Source: Pseudomonadota bacterium
GTDB lineage: Bacteria > Bdellovibrionota > Bdellovibrionia > Bdellovibrionales > JACTMU01
Assembly: GCA_014584465.1 (NCBI GenBank)
Contig: JACTMU010000014.1
Coordinates: forward strand, 62,001-126,000
Reading direction: 5' to 3'
DNA length: 64,000 nt
A program made the translations under genes and the position numbers. Below are positions 27,335 through 36,514 of this stretch, piece by piece (the first letter of the stretch is position 1; every line of letters starts with the position of its first letter). The notes below the pieces were generated by a model, which saw nothing but the letters and a program-made list of their open reading frames with translations, searched no databases and was not told the origin of the DNA.

Positions 27335-28443
27335 TATGTAGAACGAAGATCATCAGGCACATCGCCCGTCTCAATGGCCTTGGAGAGTCGCAAGTGATCG
27401 GGATGGCCCAAGATTCGCGCTATATCCCCAGCCTTTGTTTCAGGTGCATTGCCAAGATAGGTCTTCTTAAGACGTTGAACTCGATTGTAGCTCTCTGTTA
27501 TATCATTGCCACTCAGATCACCGCCATCGATGGCTTCCAGGATTGCATCCAAGGCAATTCCTGGTGAGCTAGGATCGTTGCAATAGAGCAAAATGTCATT
27601 TCCCGCCTTCAAAGCTTGCACTGCAATCATCTCTTGGCTGTAATGATCTCTTAATGCTTTCATATCAAGGTCATCTGTAATGACCATGTTTCGATATCCG
27701 AGATACCTGCCACGTAAGATATCTTTTAAAAAAATCTTTGAGAGGGTCACTGGCCATTCAGGATCAATCTTCGGAAACTTAATATGAGCGGTCATCACCA
27801 GATCAAGTCGAGCCCGAAAAGCTTTCTTAAATGCAATGAGTGGACCGCCTTCAAGTTGCTCCAGGGTGCTGTCATCAACAGGGAGTTCCAAATGGCTGTC
27901 TGCAACTGTGTTGCCGTGGCCAGGAAAATGTTTGCCACAAGGGATCACATTTGCCTTGATATACCCGCGAACGAGCGCTGAGGCATGTTTGGCTACGTGT
28001 TCAGGATCGTTTCCAAGAGATCGATCTCCAATCACCTTGTTGTTGGCGTTAGTTAAAGTATCAAGTACTGGGGCAAAATTAAGATTGATCCCAACCGATG
28101 CAAGTTCGCTTCCCATGGCATGGCTGAATTTAAACGAGACGGCTGTAGAATCAACTTTGCCTAACATCTTCAAAGCGGGCCACTGAGTGAAGGGAGCTTT
28201 CAGTCGGTGAACGCGGCCTCCCTCCATATCGACTCCTACAAAGAGAGGGGCTTTCTCAGGGAGCTCTTTTTGGAGTTGTTGAATTGAAGTGCATAAAGAG
28301 TGAATCTGTTCAGCTGATTCAAGATTTCTTTCAAAGAGGATCACCCCACCAATATTGTTCTTAACAATAAACTCTTTTTCATCTGCGCCAAGACTTTTAC
28401 CCTTTAGACCGATGATGAACAGCTGGCCCAATTTTTGTCTCAT
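27334..28443 (-). CDS. nagZ: Beta-N-acetylhexosaminidase, GH3 family
   Basis: The 369-aa cytosolic enzyme removes GlcNAc from anhydromuropeptides in peptidoglycan recycling. The GH3 signature KHFPGHGNTVADSHLELP, FVGVDMEGGRVHRLK and the nucleophile region MVITDDLDMKAL are present. Its stop codon is formed by a family A repeat and its flank, so the last residues (RST) may not be ancestral. AmpD/AmpG partners are not in the window. Confidence 0.92.
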   Translation of the reverse strand: MRQKLGQLFIIGLKGKSLGADEKEFIVKNNIGGVILFERNLESAEQIHSLCTSIQQLQKELPEKAPLFVGVDMEGGRVHRLKAPFTQWPALKMLGKVDSTAVSFKFSHAMGSELASVGINLNFAPVLDTLTNANNKVIGDRSLGNDPEHVAKHASALVRGYIKANVIPCGKHFPGHGNTVADSHLELPVDDSTLEQLEGGPLIAFKKAFRARLDLVMTAHIKFPKIDPEWPVTLSKIFLKDILRGRYLGYRNMVITDDLDMKALRDHYSQEMIAVQALKAGNDILLYCNDPSSPGIALDAILEAIDGGDLSGNDITESYNRVQRLKKTYLGNAPETKAGDIARILGHPDHLRLSKAIETGDVPDDLRST

Positions 28444-28615
28444 TGAATAAAACCTCCGGTTACCTGAATATCAATCTACATTTACAGTCACTTCAACATT
28501 AAGCATCGATTCTATCATGATGCAGGTCTTAACAATGATATTGGACCATGATTGAGATTTGAAATCAAACTGTTTAGGTTTTAAAGAAAATCGAGAGATG
28601 GAATTTGCGAGCTTT

Positions 28616-28757
28616 AACCCGGATCTGAAATTAGAAATGGAGATAAAAATCATCAAAGATGCTGCCAGAGCATAAAGCGCAGAGAAAATAGGCCGAGGCG
28701 TATCCCCAGTGATACGGTGAGGTCTATTTTTTCGAGCACTTCTGCTCTGGTGGCGGC
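28616..28757. repeat. Repeat family B copy inserted in the end of a dppC-like gene
   Basis: It begins AACCCGGATCTGAAATTAG and continues with blocks that are complements of the 51.1 and 62.5 kb copies (GTATCCCCAGTGATACGG, GAGCACTTCTGCTCTGG). Its two halves can fold onto each other as an imperfect hairpin. The outer right end is missing, so the copy stops inside the permease reading frame and encodes the last ten residues of that gene. Confidence 0.8.
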
Positions 28758-29563
28758 TGATCAAGTAGATCTCGTAACCCATCGCCAAAAAGATTAAATC
28801 CTAGGACTAGTATCAAAATGGCCACACCGGGGAAGATGCTTAAGTGAGGAGCTTCAATAAGGACCCCTCTTCCTGCATTGAGAAGGGCTCCCCAACTTGG
28901 AGTCGTAGGAGGTGCACCAAGACCAAGAAAACTCAATCCCGATTCTGATATGATCGTTCCTGCCATTGAGAAAGTAGCTTGGACGACGACGGGTCCAACA
29001 AGATTGGGCCAAATGTGGCGTACGACAATGCGGGTAGGACGCGCTCCAATGGCTTGCGCCCCTACGACATAGTCACGAGTTTTCAAGTGCAGTATTTCGC
29101 CTCGAATGAGTCGAGCAAAACCTGTCCAGCTTGTAATGGTCATGGCGAGGACCAGGTTCTTAATGGAAGGGCCTAAAACTGCCACCATCGCAAGAGCCAA
29201 AAGAAAACCAGGAAAGGCGTAAAACATGTCGATGATGCGCATGATGGCCATGTCAATGGCACCACCTAGATAACCTGCAAGCGACCCAATGATAAGTCCT
29301 AAAAGCACACCAGTGAGAACGACCACCATGGAAACAAGCAGGCTTATTCTGGCGCCATAAACAACCTTGGCAAAAAGGTCTCCTCCGTTTTGATCCAGTC
29401 CAAAGGGGTGAGACAGGGAGGGAGACTCCAGTCGATGCGGTAAATCCATTGCAAATGGATCATGAATTGAAATCCATGGCGCTAGGAGGGCGACCAAGAT
29501 CATAATTAGAATGAGCGTACCACCCACAACCATAAGAGCTCTTTTTGATCCTATCTTTTTCAT
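28724..29563 (-). CDS. Dpp/Opp-type ABC permease (DppC family), C-terminus supplied by a repeat
   Basis: The 279-aa inner-membrane permease has an N-terminal helix (LMVVGGTLILIMILVALLAPW), then HPFGLDQNGGDLFAKVVYGARISL and the EAA-loop region ATSWTGFARLIRGEILHLKTRDYVVGAQAIGA-like (seen in pieces as TSWTGFARLIRGE and VVGAQAIGA). It ends normally to FNLFGDGLRDLLD and then reads PPPEQKCSKK out of a family B repeat. Related proteins end near DPKLRR, so only the tail was replaced. It pairs with the DppB-type gene upstream; no ATPase or binding protein is adjacent. Confidence 0.87.
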   Translation of the reverse strand: MKKIGSKRALMVVGGTLILIMILVALLAPWISIHDPFAMDLPHRLESPSLSHPFGLDQNGGDLFAKVVYGARISLLVSMVVVLTGVLLGLIIGSLAGYLGGAIDMAIMRIIDMFYAFPGFLLALAMVAVLGPSIKNLVLAMTITSWTGFARLIRGEILHLKTRDYVVGAQAIGARPTRIVVRHIWPNLVGPVVVQATFSMAGTIISESGLSFLGLGAPPTTPSWGALLNAGRGVLIEAPHLSIFPGVAILILVLGFNLFGDGLRDLLDQPPPEQKCSKK

Positions 29564-29587
29564 TTCTGCTCTACCCTCATTGTCCCC

Positions 29588-30505
29588 CTAACTGAGTCTC
29601 ACTCTTGGATTTACAATCGCATAAGAGAGGTCGGTTACAAGGTTCACCAATACATAGGTGACGGCAATGAAGAGAACACAACCTTGGACCAGTGGATAAT
29701 CTCGTTGTTGTATGGCAGAAAAAAGTAGAGTTCCGATTCCTGGCCAGTCGAAGATGGTCTCTGTGATGACTGTTCCAGTTAATAGAGCTCCAACTTGAAG
29801 CCCCAAAATGGTGATGATGGGGCTAAGGGCATTCATAAGTGCATGTTTGAAGTAGATAGGTAGAGGGCTAAGGCCTTTTGCTCGAGCGACCATGATGTAA
29901 TCTTCTTTGATGACATCCAGCATTTGAGATCGAGTCATACGCATGACGATGGCAGAGAGCATGACAGCAAGGCTTAGGGCGGGCAGAATCAGATGCTCAA
30001 CACCCCCTCGCTCGCTGATCGGAAGCCAGTCTAGCTGAACCGCAAAGACTAAGATCAACATAGGTCCTAGCCAAAAGCCTGGCATGGACATTCCGAAAAG
30101 CCCTCCAACTGAGACAAGGTGGTCCACCCAACTGTACTGTTTGACCGCTGCCAAAACGCCCAGTGGGACACCGATTGCCACGGTCAAGAGCATGGCGGCG
30201 ACGGTCAGCTCCACCGTTGCGGGAAATCGATCGACGATTTCAGAAACAATAGGTCTTCGACTTTGAAGAGAATTTCCCAATTGGCCCTTCGCCAAATTTT
30301 TCAGAAAAATTGTATATTGATCCCAAAGGGGTTGATCGAGTCCAAGCTCCTTTCGAACACGATCTTTATCAAGATGGGATGCTTGATCTCCCAACATCAG
30401 ATCCACCGGATCGCCTGGGATCAAATGAATCAGAAGGAAGGTGAGCGTAAAGACACCAAGCAGTACGGGAATTGTTGCAAGGAGCCGGCGAACTAGATAG
30501 CTCAA
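29588..30505 (-). CDS. Dpp/Opp-type ABC permease (DppB family)
   Basis: The 305-aa permease has six helices and the family motifs LIHLIPGDPVDLMLGDQA, RKELGLDQPLWDQY, DRFPATVELTVAAML and FDWPGIGTLLFSAIQQRDYP. It should form the transmembrane pair with the DppC-type protein 24 bp downstream. The substrate, probably peptide-like, cannot be told from the sequence. A full dppABCD operon lies at 43.8 kb, so this is a second, incomplete set. Confidence 0.88.
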   Translation of the reverse strand: MSYLVRRLLATIPVLLGVFTLTFLLIHLIPGDPVDLMLGDQASHLDKDRVRKELGLDQPLWDQYTIFLKNLAKGQLGNSLQSRRPIVSEIVDRFPATVELTVAAMLLTVAIGVPLGVLAAVKQYSWVDHLVSVGGLFGMSMPGFWLGPMLILVFAVQLDWLPISERGGVEHLILPALSLAVMLSAIVMRMTRSQMLDVIKEDYIMVARAKGLSPLPIYFKHALMNALSPIITILGLQVGALLTGTVITETIFDWPGIGTLLFSAIQQRDYPLVQGCVLFIAVTYVLVNLVTDLSYAIVNPRVRLS

Positions 30506-30508
30506 TAA

Positions 30509-31279
30509 TCAACCACCTTTGGGCGGTAAAAGAGAGTGTTTCCCTTTAGGAATTTCTCCAAAAAGTGAAATCAAGGTTTTCTCAGGAAACCCCACATTCT
30601 TGACGGCTTCTTGGGATGATACCGTGAGTTCCGTGCTTACGTTTTGGGCAGGCGAAAGGGTCGCAAGAATCTCACCCTTATGGTTCACATAACTGACAAA
30701 CTTTGCCTGCTTAAAGTCATTGAGAATCTTGAAAACCTTTTGTCCTTTGTAGAGCTCCTCGCTTGCAATGAATGCGGTGCCATTGGAAACAGCACCATCT
30801 TCTTCCGCAATGGCTTTGTAATCATACTTAAGTCCTGTCTTCATGCCATTTTTGCTTTGGAGCATCACATAAAGTAGGTAGGAGGAAAGAAAGACATCAT
30901 CACCAATCTTTTGCTGAATAGGAGTGACCTTACCATCTTTGGTGATTGTGCCACTCATGGTTTGGTTTTTGAATTTTGCATCAATGAGAGTCACTCCGGA
31001 GATCGTGCTTGTTCCAGTAAATTGATAGGAAATAGGAACAAAACTCTTGGATGCAATGGCCTTTATACTCTCTGTGATGTTACCTCCAGTACTATTAACT
31101 TTGGTGAAGCTTGTACAGGTAAACTCACCCTTCGTGCTGTCAAACTCATACTTCAATATGACGTAGCCCACATGGACTCCACCTAAAATAACTTTGGAGT
31201 ACCCTTCAAAGAGGACCTCCGCACGGACCAAAGTCGATAAAAGGATCAAAACTAAGATCAAAAGAGTTCTAATGAACAT
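30509..31279 (-). CDS. Exported protein resembling DUF3108
   Basis: The 256-aa product has a signal peptide (FIRTLLILVLILLSTLVRA) and a beta-rich body (VLFEGYSKVILGGVHVGYVILKYE-type strands; SYQFTGTSTISGVTL), resembling DUF3108 periplasmic proteins. Its stop lies 3 bp before the DppB-type gene, so the three genes are likely an operon. It may be an accessory of the transporter, but the function is unknown. Confidence 0.55.
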   Translation of the reverse strand: MFIRTLLILVLILLSTLVRAEVLFEGYSKVILGGVHVGYVILKYEFDSTKGEFTCTSFTKVNSTGGNITESIKAIASKSFVPISYQFTGTSTISGVTLIDAKFKNQTMSGTITKDGKVTPIQQKIGDDVFLSSYLLYVMLQSKNGMKTGLKYDYKAIAEEDGAVSNGTAFIASEELYKGQKVFKILNDFKQAKFVSYVNHKGEILATLSPAQNVSTELTVSSQEAVKNVGFPEKTLISLFGEIPKGKHSLLPPKGG

Positions 31280-31377
31280 GCCCTCCAGTCACACATTATC
31301 GGAAGCGGCCCTTGTGCTGTCAAAGAGTTTTCCGGAAGGCTCTTAACAATTTCAGAGGAATTCGTCATACTTTGTAC

Positions 31378-33351
31378 ATGATCCATCAACAACGGGGCCA
31401 GATCTCCATCTTTGTTGCTCTGATATTCCCAATTCTCTTTGTGTTCTTTGCAATGGTGATCAATGTGGGTTTGGTGGTCCACGATAAGGTGAATCTGCAA
31501 AACTCTGTGGATCTTGCAGTCTATTATGGAGCTCAACGACAGGCTGAGATGTTAGGAGCCATTGCTCACGCCAACTACCAAATTCGCCAATCTTGGAAAC
31601 TCCTAGCGTTTCGATATCGAGTCACGGGATCGTATGCAGACACAAATCACCCTCTAAGCATAAAGAAAGACAACATCAAGGCTGACGATAAAGATTACCT
31701 CAACAAGAAGGTCCCTTCAATTTGTCTCTCACACAAAGGGTGGAGTGACATTAAGTCTCAGCAGAATGTGTGTCATACAGATCAATTGAGCATTGTCGAA
31801 ATTCCTCCGGTGGATGTGATTGCTCCGCACACCCCATTCAATGCAGCCCTAACCTTTTTGATTGATGAGTTACGTAAGGCCTATGATGACAACTGCGCCT
31901 CCCTTGGTCCGTTGAATTTTGGGTGGGGAGCAGCCATCTTCTATGCCTATAAGATGGATCAAGCCAACCGAAGGGCTTTGATTTATGCTCTTGCGGAAAA
32001 ACTTTCAGAAAGCACAAGTGAGTTCTACGACATTGAAGGTGAATCGGTTCGAGAAGGTATGATGAAGACTCTTGAGAAGAACTTAACTATTCCTAATCTG
32101 GAATCGCTAGGATCGGTTGAGATTTTTAATTCCATGGCTCATCCTGCGTTGGGAGGTGGAGCCAAGGAGCGTGCTCGCAGATGGCTCCCCTCGATTCTCA
32201 TCTCTCCAGCACTTAAGTACTCGGCAGATACGAGTCCCAAAGGTGGTGGGTGTGACATCAACCCAGTATATTTGAAAAATCCTCAGCCTCAAGACCTCGG
32301 AAAACACTTTTGGCTTAAGCCGTTGATCATGGAGCCATCCACAGAAGATCTGCTTCACTCCTCTCTTGGAGTCGAGAAGAACCCTTGGGCCATGGCCTAT
32401 GTTGGAATGAAGGTGCAGGCATCTCCTCGGAAGATCTTTGCTCCCTTTGGAGGTTCTGTCCATCTAAATGCCAAAGCCTTTGCAAAGCCCTTTGGCGGTC
32501 GAATGGGTCCCTGGATGTCTCCGAGCTGGGGGCGTAACGATCTTCAATCCAATGGACCACCATCAGACTACATCGACCCTCTTCTTCCTCCACGTAAATC
32601 CAACGAGGGAGATATCGCCCATCTCTCCAACGATCAAGCGTACCGCTACTTTCCAAACCATTCACGATTTCCTGGAGACAAACTGGGGTTGGCGTCCGCC
32701 ATGGCGGTTGTGAGGGTGAACAATGCCAATTGGAATCGCGAAACAATGGCGATCGAGGATTTTGAAGACATCGTCAAAGATGTGGCCAAGGAGCCCAAGG
32801 CCAACATCATGGCGAAAAAGACAATGGGAAAGGTGGAGATGGCAGCCATCTCTCCGGATCTCTTTGACATTACCTACTACTCCATCGATCCCAATTGGGA
32901 CGCATCCTACAAAGCGGGATTGTCCACATCAAGCGCAAAGCAAATCTTTGCACCCTCGTTCAATATTCGAGGTGATCTCGCAGCCAATCTAGGTAAGAAA
33001 AAGGGGAAGCTCGATCCTACCATCGGCGGACAGATCGAAATCGCCAATGACTCCGATTTTCTCAATAGAGCCAATAAATACTTCTATCTGGTCAAGAGAC
33101 CAGAACATGTTCTTACTGGATGGGTCGGGAAGGGAGCGATGGACTATGAACTCAACGAAGCAGCCTTTGGCCAATGCAGTGGTTGGGCCAAAAAGGAGGT
33201 CTCCATTCCTGGGATGTGCTATGCAGGAGGGCGAACGGGATACTCGGTGAAACTGGTATCCAAGGACTACTTGTCATCCTCTGAGTTTAAACTTGGTGGC
33301 AAAGATCAAACAACAGGTCCCCTCCTCAATCCGCCTCCCGAAGATTTCTAA
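31378..33351 (+). CDS. TadG-like secreted/membrane protein
   Basis: The 657-aa protein starts MIHQQRGQISIFVALIFPILFVFF; the frame is open further upstream, to 31312, but that part is not protein-like. The N-terminal helix with a preceding RGQ and the following VGLVVHDKVNLQNSVDLAVYYGA are typical of the putative Flp-pilus assembly TadE/TadG N-terminal region. The large remainder is extracytoplasmic, rich in Pro, Gly and Asp, and not recognised. No tad ATPase or secretin gene is adjacent. Two TadB/TadC-like genes lie at 59.9 kb. Confidence 0.62.
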   Translation: MIHQQRGQISIFVALIFPILFVFFAMVINVGLVVHDKVNLQNSVDLAVYYGAQRQAEMLGAIAHANYQIRQSWKLLAFRYRVTGSYADTNHPLSIKKDNIKADDKDYLNKKVPSICLSHKGWSDIKSQQNVCHTDQLSIVEIPPVDVIAPHTPFNAALTFLIDELRKAYDDNCASLGPLNFGWGAAIFYAYKMDQANRRALIYALAEKLSESTSEFYDIEGESVREGMMKTLEKNLTIPNLESLGSVEIFNSMAHPALGGGAKERARRWLPSILISPALKYSADTSPKGGGCDINPVYLKNPQPQDLGKHFWLKPLIMEPSTEDLLHSSLGVEKNPWAMAYVGMKVQASPRKIFAPFGGSVHLNAKAFAKPFGGRMGPWMSPSWGRNDLQSNGPPSDYIDPLLPPRKSNEGDIAHLSNDQAYRYFPNHSRFPGDKLGLASAMAVVRVNNANWNRETMAIEDFEDIVKDVAKEPKANIMAKKTMGKVEMAAISPDLFDITYYSIDPNWDASYKAGLSTSSAKQIFAPSFNIRGDLAANLGKKKGKLDPTIGGQIEIANDSDFLNRANKYFYLVKRPEHVLTGWVGKGAMDYELNEAAFGQCSGWAKKEVSIPGMCYAGGRTGYSVKLVSKDYLSSSEFKLGGKDQTTGPLLNPPPEDF

Positions 33352-33405
33352 GGTGCCAGGCGTATTTTTCGGATGCTTTGCATCCGAAAAATACGCCTGG
33401 CACCT
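33351..33405. terminator. 26-bp perfect hairpin on a stop codon (repeat family C)
   Basis: AGGTGCCAGGCGTATTTTTC continues into CGGATGC, then a TTT loop and the exact complement. The stem is 26 bp. The first base is the last base of the TadG-like gene's TAA. No U-tract follows on either strand, so it may act as an RNA-protecting or rho-blocking hairpin rather than a classical terminator. The outer GGTGCCAGG arms match the element at 10.3 kb. Confidence 0.75.
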
Positions 33406-33431
33406 GTTACACTTTATTGCTATAGAGTGTT

Positions 33432-34370
33432 ATGCTTCAGGAGACCAATTATGTGACCTCCCACCTATGGGAGGGGCCCAAGTACCTTGATCCGCCGAAA
33501 CAGATGTGGAGGAGGTGGATGGCCCATTTGAAGGGGGTTATCTGCTTTTCAACGATCTTTGGACTTCTCGTCGTCATCAACCTTTTTCAGACCTCAACCT
33601 TGCTGGTATGGTTGTTCTCTCGGAAGCTGTTTTGGTTTCTCAATCGCTGTTGTGCGGCCTTTTGGTGGGGACTTGTCGTTTTTTGGTTTGAAAAGCTATA
33701 TGGAATGAAAGTGGTTTTTACGGGCGACAACGTTCCCTCTGGTGAGAATGTTGTACTGATTGCCAATCATCAAGGAATTACGGATGTGCCGGCCATAATG
33801 AGTTTTGGTTTGAGAAAGAGGCGTTTAGGTGATCTCAAATGGTTTGTGAAGGACATCATTAAGTATGTTCCTGGGCCAGGTTGGGGGATGCTCTTTTTGG
33901 GTTGCATCTACGTCAAACGCAACTGGTTTGCAGACAAGGGGCGCATCTATAAGATCTTTGATCGATTTAGGAGATCTAAGATCCCCTTTTGGATTATCTC
34001 CTTCGTTGAAGGAACTCGTATTACATCAGAAAAACTGAAGAGGAGCCAAAAATTTGCTCGAGCTAAAGGTCTGTCGATTCCTAGACATGTCATGATCCCG
34101 AAGGCCAAAGGATTTGCAGCCTCCGTGACTGCCTTAAGAGAGGAGATAGATGCTGTCTACGACGTGACGATTGGCTATCCTCAAGGAATTCCCTTGGCAT
34201 GGCAGATCGTTCAAGGAGAAGTTAAGGAGATTCATGTGCACGTGGATCGAGTTGACATCACAGAGCTGCCAACGGAAGAAAGTGAACTTACTCATTGGCT
34301 TCAGAAACGATTTGAAATGAAAGATCGTCTTCTTGCTCATCTTTACGTGCACAAAGCATTTCCTAATTAA
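33432..34370 (+). CDS. PlsC-like lysophospholipid acyltransferase (YihG/LCLAT1 type)
   Basis: The 312-aa inner-membrane protein has a hydrophobic N-terminal third (ICFSTIFGLLVVINLF, LFWFLNRCCAAFWWGLVVFWF) and acyltransferase motifs: NHQGITD (H-x4-D), YVKRNW, FVEGTR and the late IPKAKGFAASV. These match 1-acylglycerol-phosphate acyltransferases of the YihG/LCLAT branch, which remodel phospholipids. An ATG at 33519 with GGAGG six bases upstream is an alternative start that would begin at the membrane helix. Confidence 0.85.
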   Translation: MLQETNYVTSHLWEGPKYLDPPKQMWRRWMAHLKGVICFSTIFGLLVVINLFQTSTLLVWLFSRKLFWFLNRCCAAFWWGLVVFWFEKLYGMKVVFTGDNVPSGENVVLIANHQGITDVPAIMSFGLRKRRLGDLKWFVKDIIKYVPGPGWGMLFLGCIYVKRNWFADKGRIYKIFDRFRRSKIPFWIISFVEGTRITSEKLKRSQKFARAKGLSIPRHVMIPKAKGFAASVTALREEIDAVYDVTIGYPQGIPLAWQIVQGEVKEIHVHVDRVDITELPTEESELTHWLQKRFEMKDRLLAHLYVHKAFPN

Positions 34371-34411
34371 AGCAGGCTCTAATTAGTGCCTGGACAGCTC
34401 CACGAAAGGAG

Positions 34412-35782
34412 TCAACCTCGATGCCAGGCTTTTGGCTGCAAGAAAGTGTCGATGCCCAGGTAAGAGAGAGTGACGCCAATTCCAGACCCCTTGCGTCCAG
34501 TCCATGGGAGTTCAGGAGTCACACGGTCACAACAGTTCCAGTACACCGTGCCCGAATTAAGCTGGGAGAGGACTCGCTCAGCACGCTTTTCATCTTTTGT
34601 GTAGATCCCACAGGTCAATCCGTAAGAGGTGTCATTCATCAGTGATATGGCCTCTTGATCGTCTCGAACTTTTTGGACGCAAACGAGGGGGCCAAAGGAC
34701 TCCTCCCTCATCACCCTCATCTTGTGGTTGACCTTAGTAAGAAGCGTCGGTTCGAAGTAGTTTCCGGGGCCCTTGACTCGATGGCCGCCCAACTCCAGAT
34801 GAGCTCCCTTTTTGAGGGCATCTCGAATCTGAGATTCAATGATCTTGATCTGTGGGGCTCTCGTCAGCGGTCCAATGTAGGTTGTCTCCATGTTTGGATC
34901 ACCGATGACAAAGCCACTGATGGTTCGTTTCAAAGCCTCTACGAATTGAGTGTGAATGGCTTTATGAACGTAGATGCGTTCAACAGAGCAACATCCTTGG
35001 CCTGTATTGTAGAATGCACCATCAGCAACAGCCGTCGCAGAGGACTCAACATCCACATCTTCACAAACATAAATGGGGTCTTTCCCTCCCAGTTCCAGTT
35101 GAACCTTCATCAATCGATGGGCCGATTGAGCAGCAATCTTCGCTCCGGTCGCATTGGATCCCGTGAAGAAAATGGCATGAATGGGTTGCTGCAAGAGTTT
35201 TTGGCCAATTGGACCGCCTCCTAAGATCAAACCAAAGAGATTTTTTGGGAGTCCCGATTTTTGAAAGAGTTTTTCGATTTCTACGCCTGTTAATGAGGCC
35301 CACTCCGAAGGCTTGTAGAGAACAGCGTTGCCCGTGAGCAGTGCGGGAACAAAGACATTCACACCCACAAGATAGGGATAGTTCCATGCTGAAATGTTCG
35401 CAACAACCCCGAGGGGCTCAAAGGTGATCTTTTGCTGGTCGTCGATGACCACGGGTTTAAGGCGAGCTTCAGTAGACTTTAGAAAAAAATCAATTCGCTT
35501 AAGGGCCGATCGAATTTCGTTTCGAGACTGTACAATGGGTTTACCCACTTCCGAAGTTAAAACATGAGCCAAACGCTCAAGATTTTCGGTCACAAGGTCG
35601 CGAAATTTTGCAATGACGGAAACTCGTTCTGTCCAAGGCGATAGACTCCAGGCCTTTTGAGCTTGCTCAGCAAGACGGAATTTTCTTTCTATGGAGGAGG
35701 CAGTATCTGCCCTAAGCTTCTTCAAGATCTTTCCGGTTGCGGGATTTAAAACATTAAGAACCTTTTCGTTTTTGGATTTCAT
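34412..35782 (-). CDS. NAD(P)-dependent aldehyde dehydrogenase
   Basis: The 456-aa soluble enzyme oxidises an aldehyde to a carboxylate. Catalytic Cys264 (NTGQGCCS) and general-base Glu230 (QLELGGKDP) are present, as are SAWNYPYLVG and the cofactor segment FFTGSNATGAKIA. It is slightly shorter than typical 480-500-aa members. It overlaps the C26 hydrolase gene by 29 bp and is the last gene of a six-gene operon. In the proposed route it plays the part PuuC has in putrescine breakdown. Confidence 0.9.
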   Translation of the reverse strand: MKSKNEKVLNVLNPATGKILKKLRADTASSIERKFRLAEQAQKAWSLSPWTERVSVIAKFRDLVTENLERLAHVLTSEVGKPIVQSRNEIRSALKRIDFFLKSTEARLKPVVIDDQQKITFEPLGVVANISAWNYPYLVGVNVFVPALLTGNAVLYKPSEWASLTGVEIEKLFQKSGLPKNLFGLILGGGPIGQKLLQQPIHAIFFTGSNATGAKIAAQSAHRLMKVQLELGGKDPIYVCEDVDVESSATAVADGAFYNTGQGCCSVERIYVHKAIHTQFVEALKRTISGFVIGDPNMETTYIGPLTRAPQIKIIESQIRDALKKGAHLELGGHRVKGPGNYFEPTLLTKVNHKMRVMREESFGPLVCVQKVRDDQEAISLMNDTSYGLTCGIYTKDEKRAERVLSQLNSGTVYWNCCDRVTPELPWTGRKGSGIGVTLSYLGIDTFLQPKAWHRG

Positions 35783-36512
35783 TGAAAAACTCCTTTAAGA
35801 GAGGTCGCGCATCAAGTAGAGAGGGATCGTTTGGATCCTGAAATTCTGGGTGCCACTGAACTCCAACAACAAACGGGTGTCGAATGGACGAAAAGGCCTC
35901 AACGATCCCATCTTCCTTCGAACGTGCCTCTATTTTTAAAAGGTCCCCCAAACGATCGATCGCTTGGTGGTGAACCGAGTTGACCTTCACTTCACGATCT
36001 TTCGGAGAAAAGATCTGGTCCAAACGACCCCCTGGCTCGATCACCACCTGATGAAAAAGTTGATCATAGACATTCCAATCCCGATGGCAGAGAGCCTTTG
36101 GTTTCTGAGTTGGAATATCCTGAAAAAGCGTTCCACCGAAAGCTACGTTTAGAACCTGAGCTCCCCGGCACAGACCAAGTACAGGTTTGTTCTCTTTCAG
36201 GCAGAGCTGAATCAATTCGATCTCAAGTTGGTCGCGAATGGCATCTCCGGACCACTCTGGTTTCAAAGGTGTTTGGCCATACGACGGTGGTGCGACGTCA
36301 GATCCCCCCTGCAGAAGAAGTCCATCGATTTCTGAAACGAATTTTTCTAATGAGATCTTTCCGTGAGATGGAATGATCAAGACAGGAAGGGCACCTTCTC
36401 TCATGATCCATTGGGCCGTGGACTCTTCCAAATAATAAAGAGTCTTTCCCTTAAAAACAGCCCGTGTAAAGTCCTTGTGAAAAAAACAACATGGAAGGCC
36501 GATTCGAAACAT
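35754..36512 (-). CDS. Class-I glutamine amidotransferase-like gamma-glutamyl hydrolase (peptidase C26, PuuD-like)
   Basis: The 252-aa product starts at MFRIGLPCCF; an earlier in-frame start at 36611 would overlap the dehydrogenase gene heavily. It has the C26 triad: Cys115 in LGLCRGAQVLNVAFGGTLFQD, His221 and Glu223 in GVQWHPEF. The LLLQGGSDVAP oxyanion region is also typical of PuuD, which hydrolyses gamma-glutamyl-GABA to glutamate and GABA. It lies 2 bp after the alcohol dehydrogenase gene and 29 bp into the aldehyde dehydrogenase gene. Confidence 0.87.
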   Translation of the reverse strand: MFRIGLPCCFFHKDFTRAVFKGKTLYYLEESTAQWIMREGALPVLIIPSHGKISLEKFVSEIDGLLLQGGSDVAPPSYGQTPLKPEWSGDAIRDQLEIELIQLCLKENKPVLGLCRGAQVLNVAFGGTLFQDIPTQKPKALCHRDWNVYDQLFHQVVIEPGGRLDQIFSPKDREVKVNSVHHQAIDRLGDLLKIEARSKEDGIVEAFSSIRHPFVVGVQWHPEFQDPNDPSLLDARPLLKEFFNEIQKRKGS

Positions 36513-36514
36513 AG

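Noticed and set aside
28471-28723. Possible minus-strand gene fragment between the dppC-like gene and nagZ
   Set aside because: The frame is open only because it reads through the family B repeat; the remaining ~48 residues match nothing I know and have no start signal.
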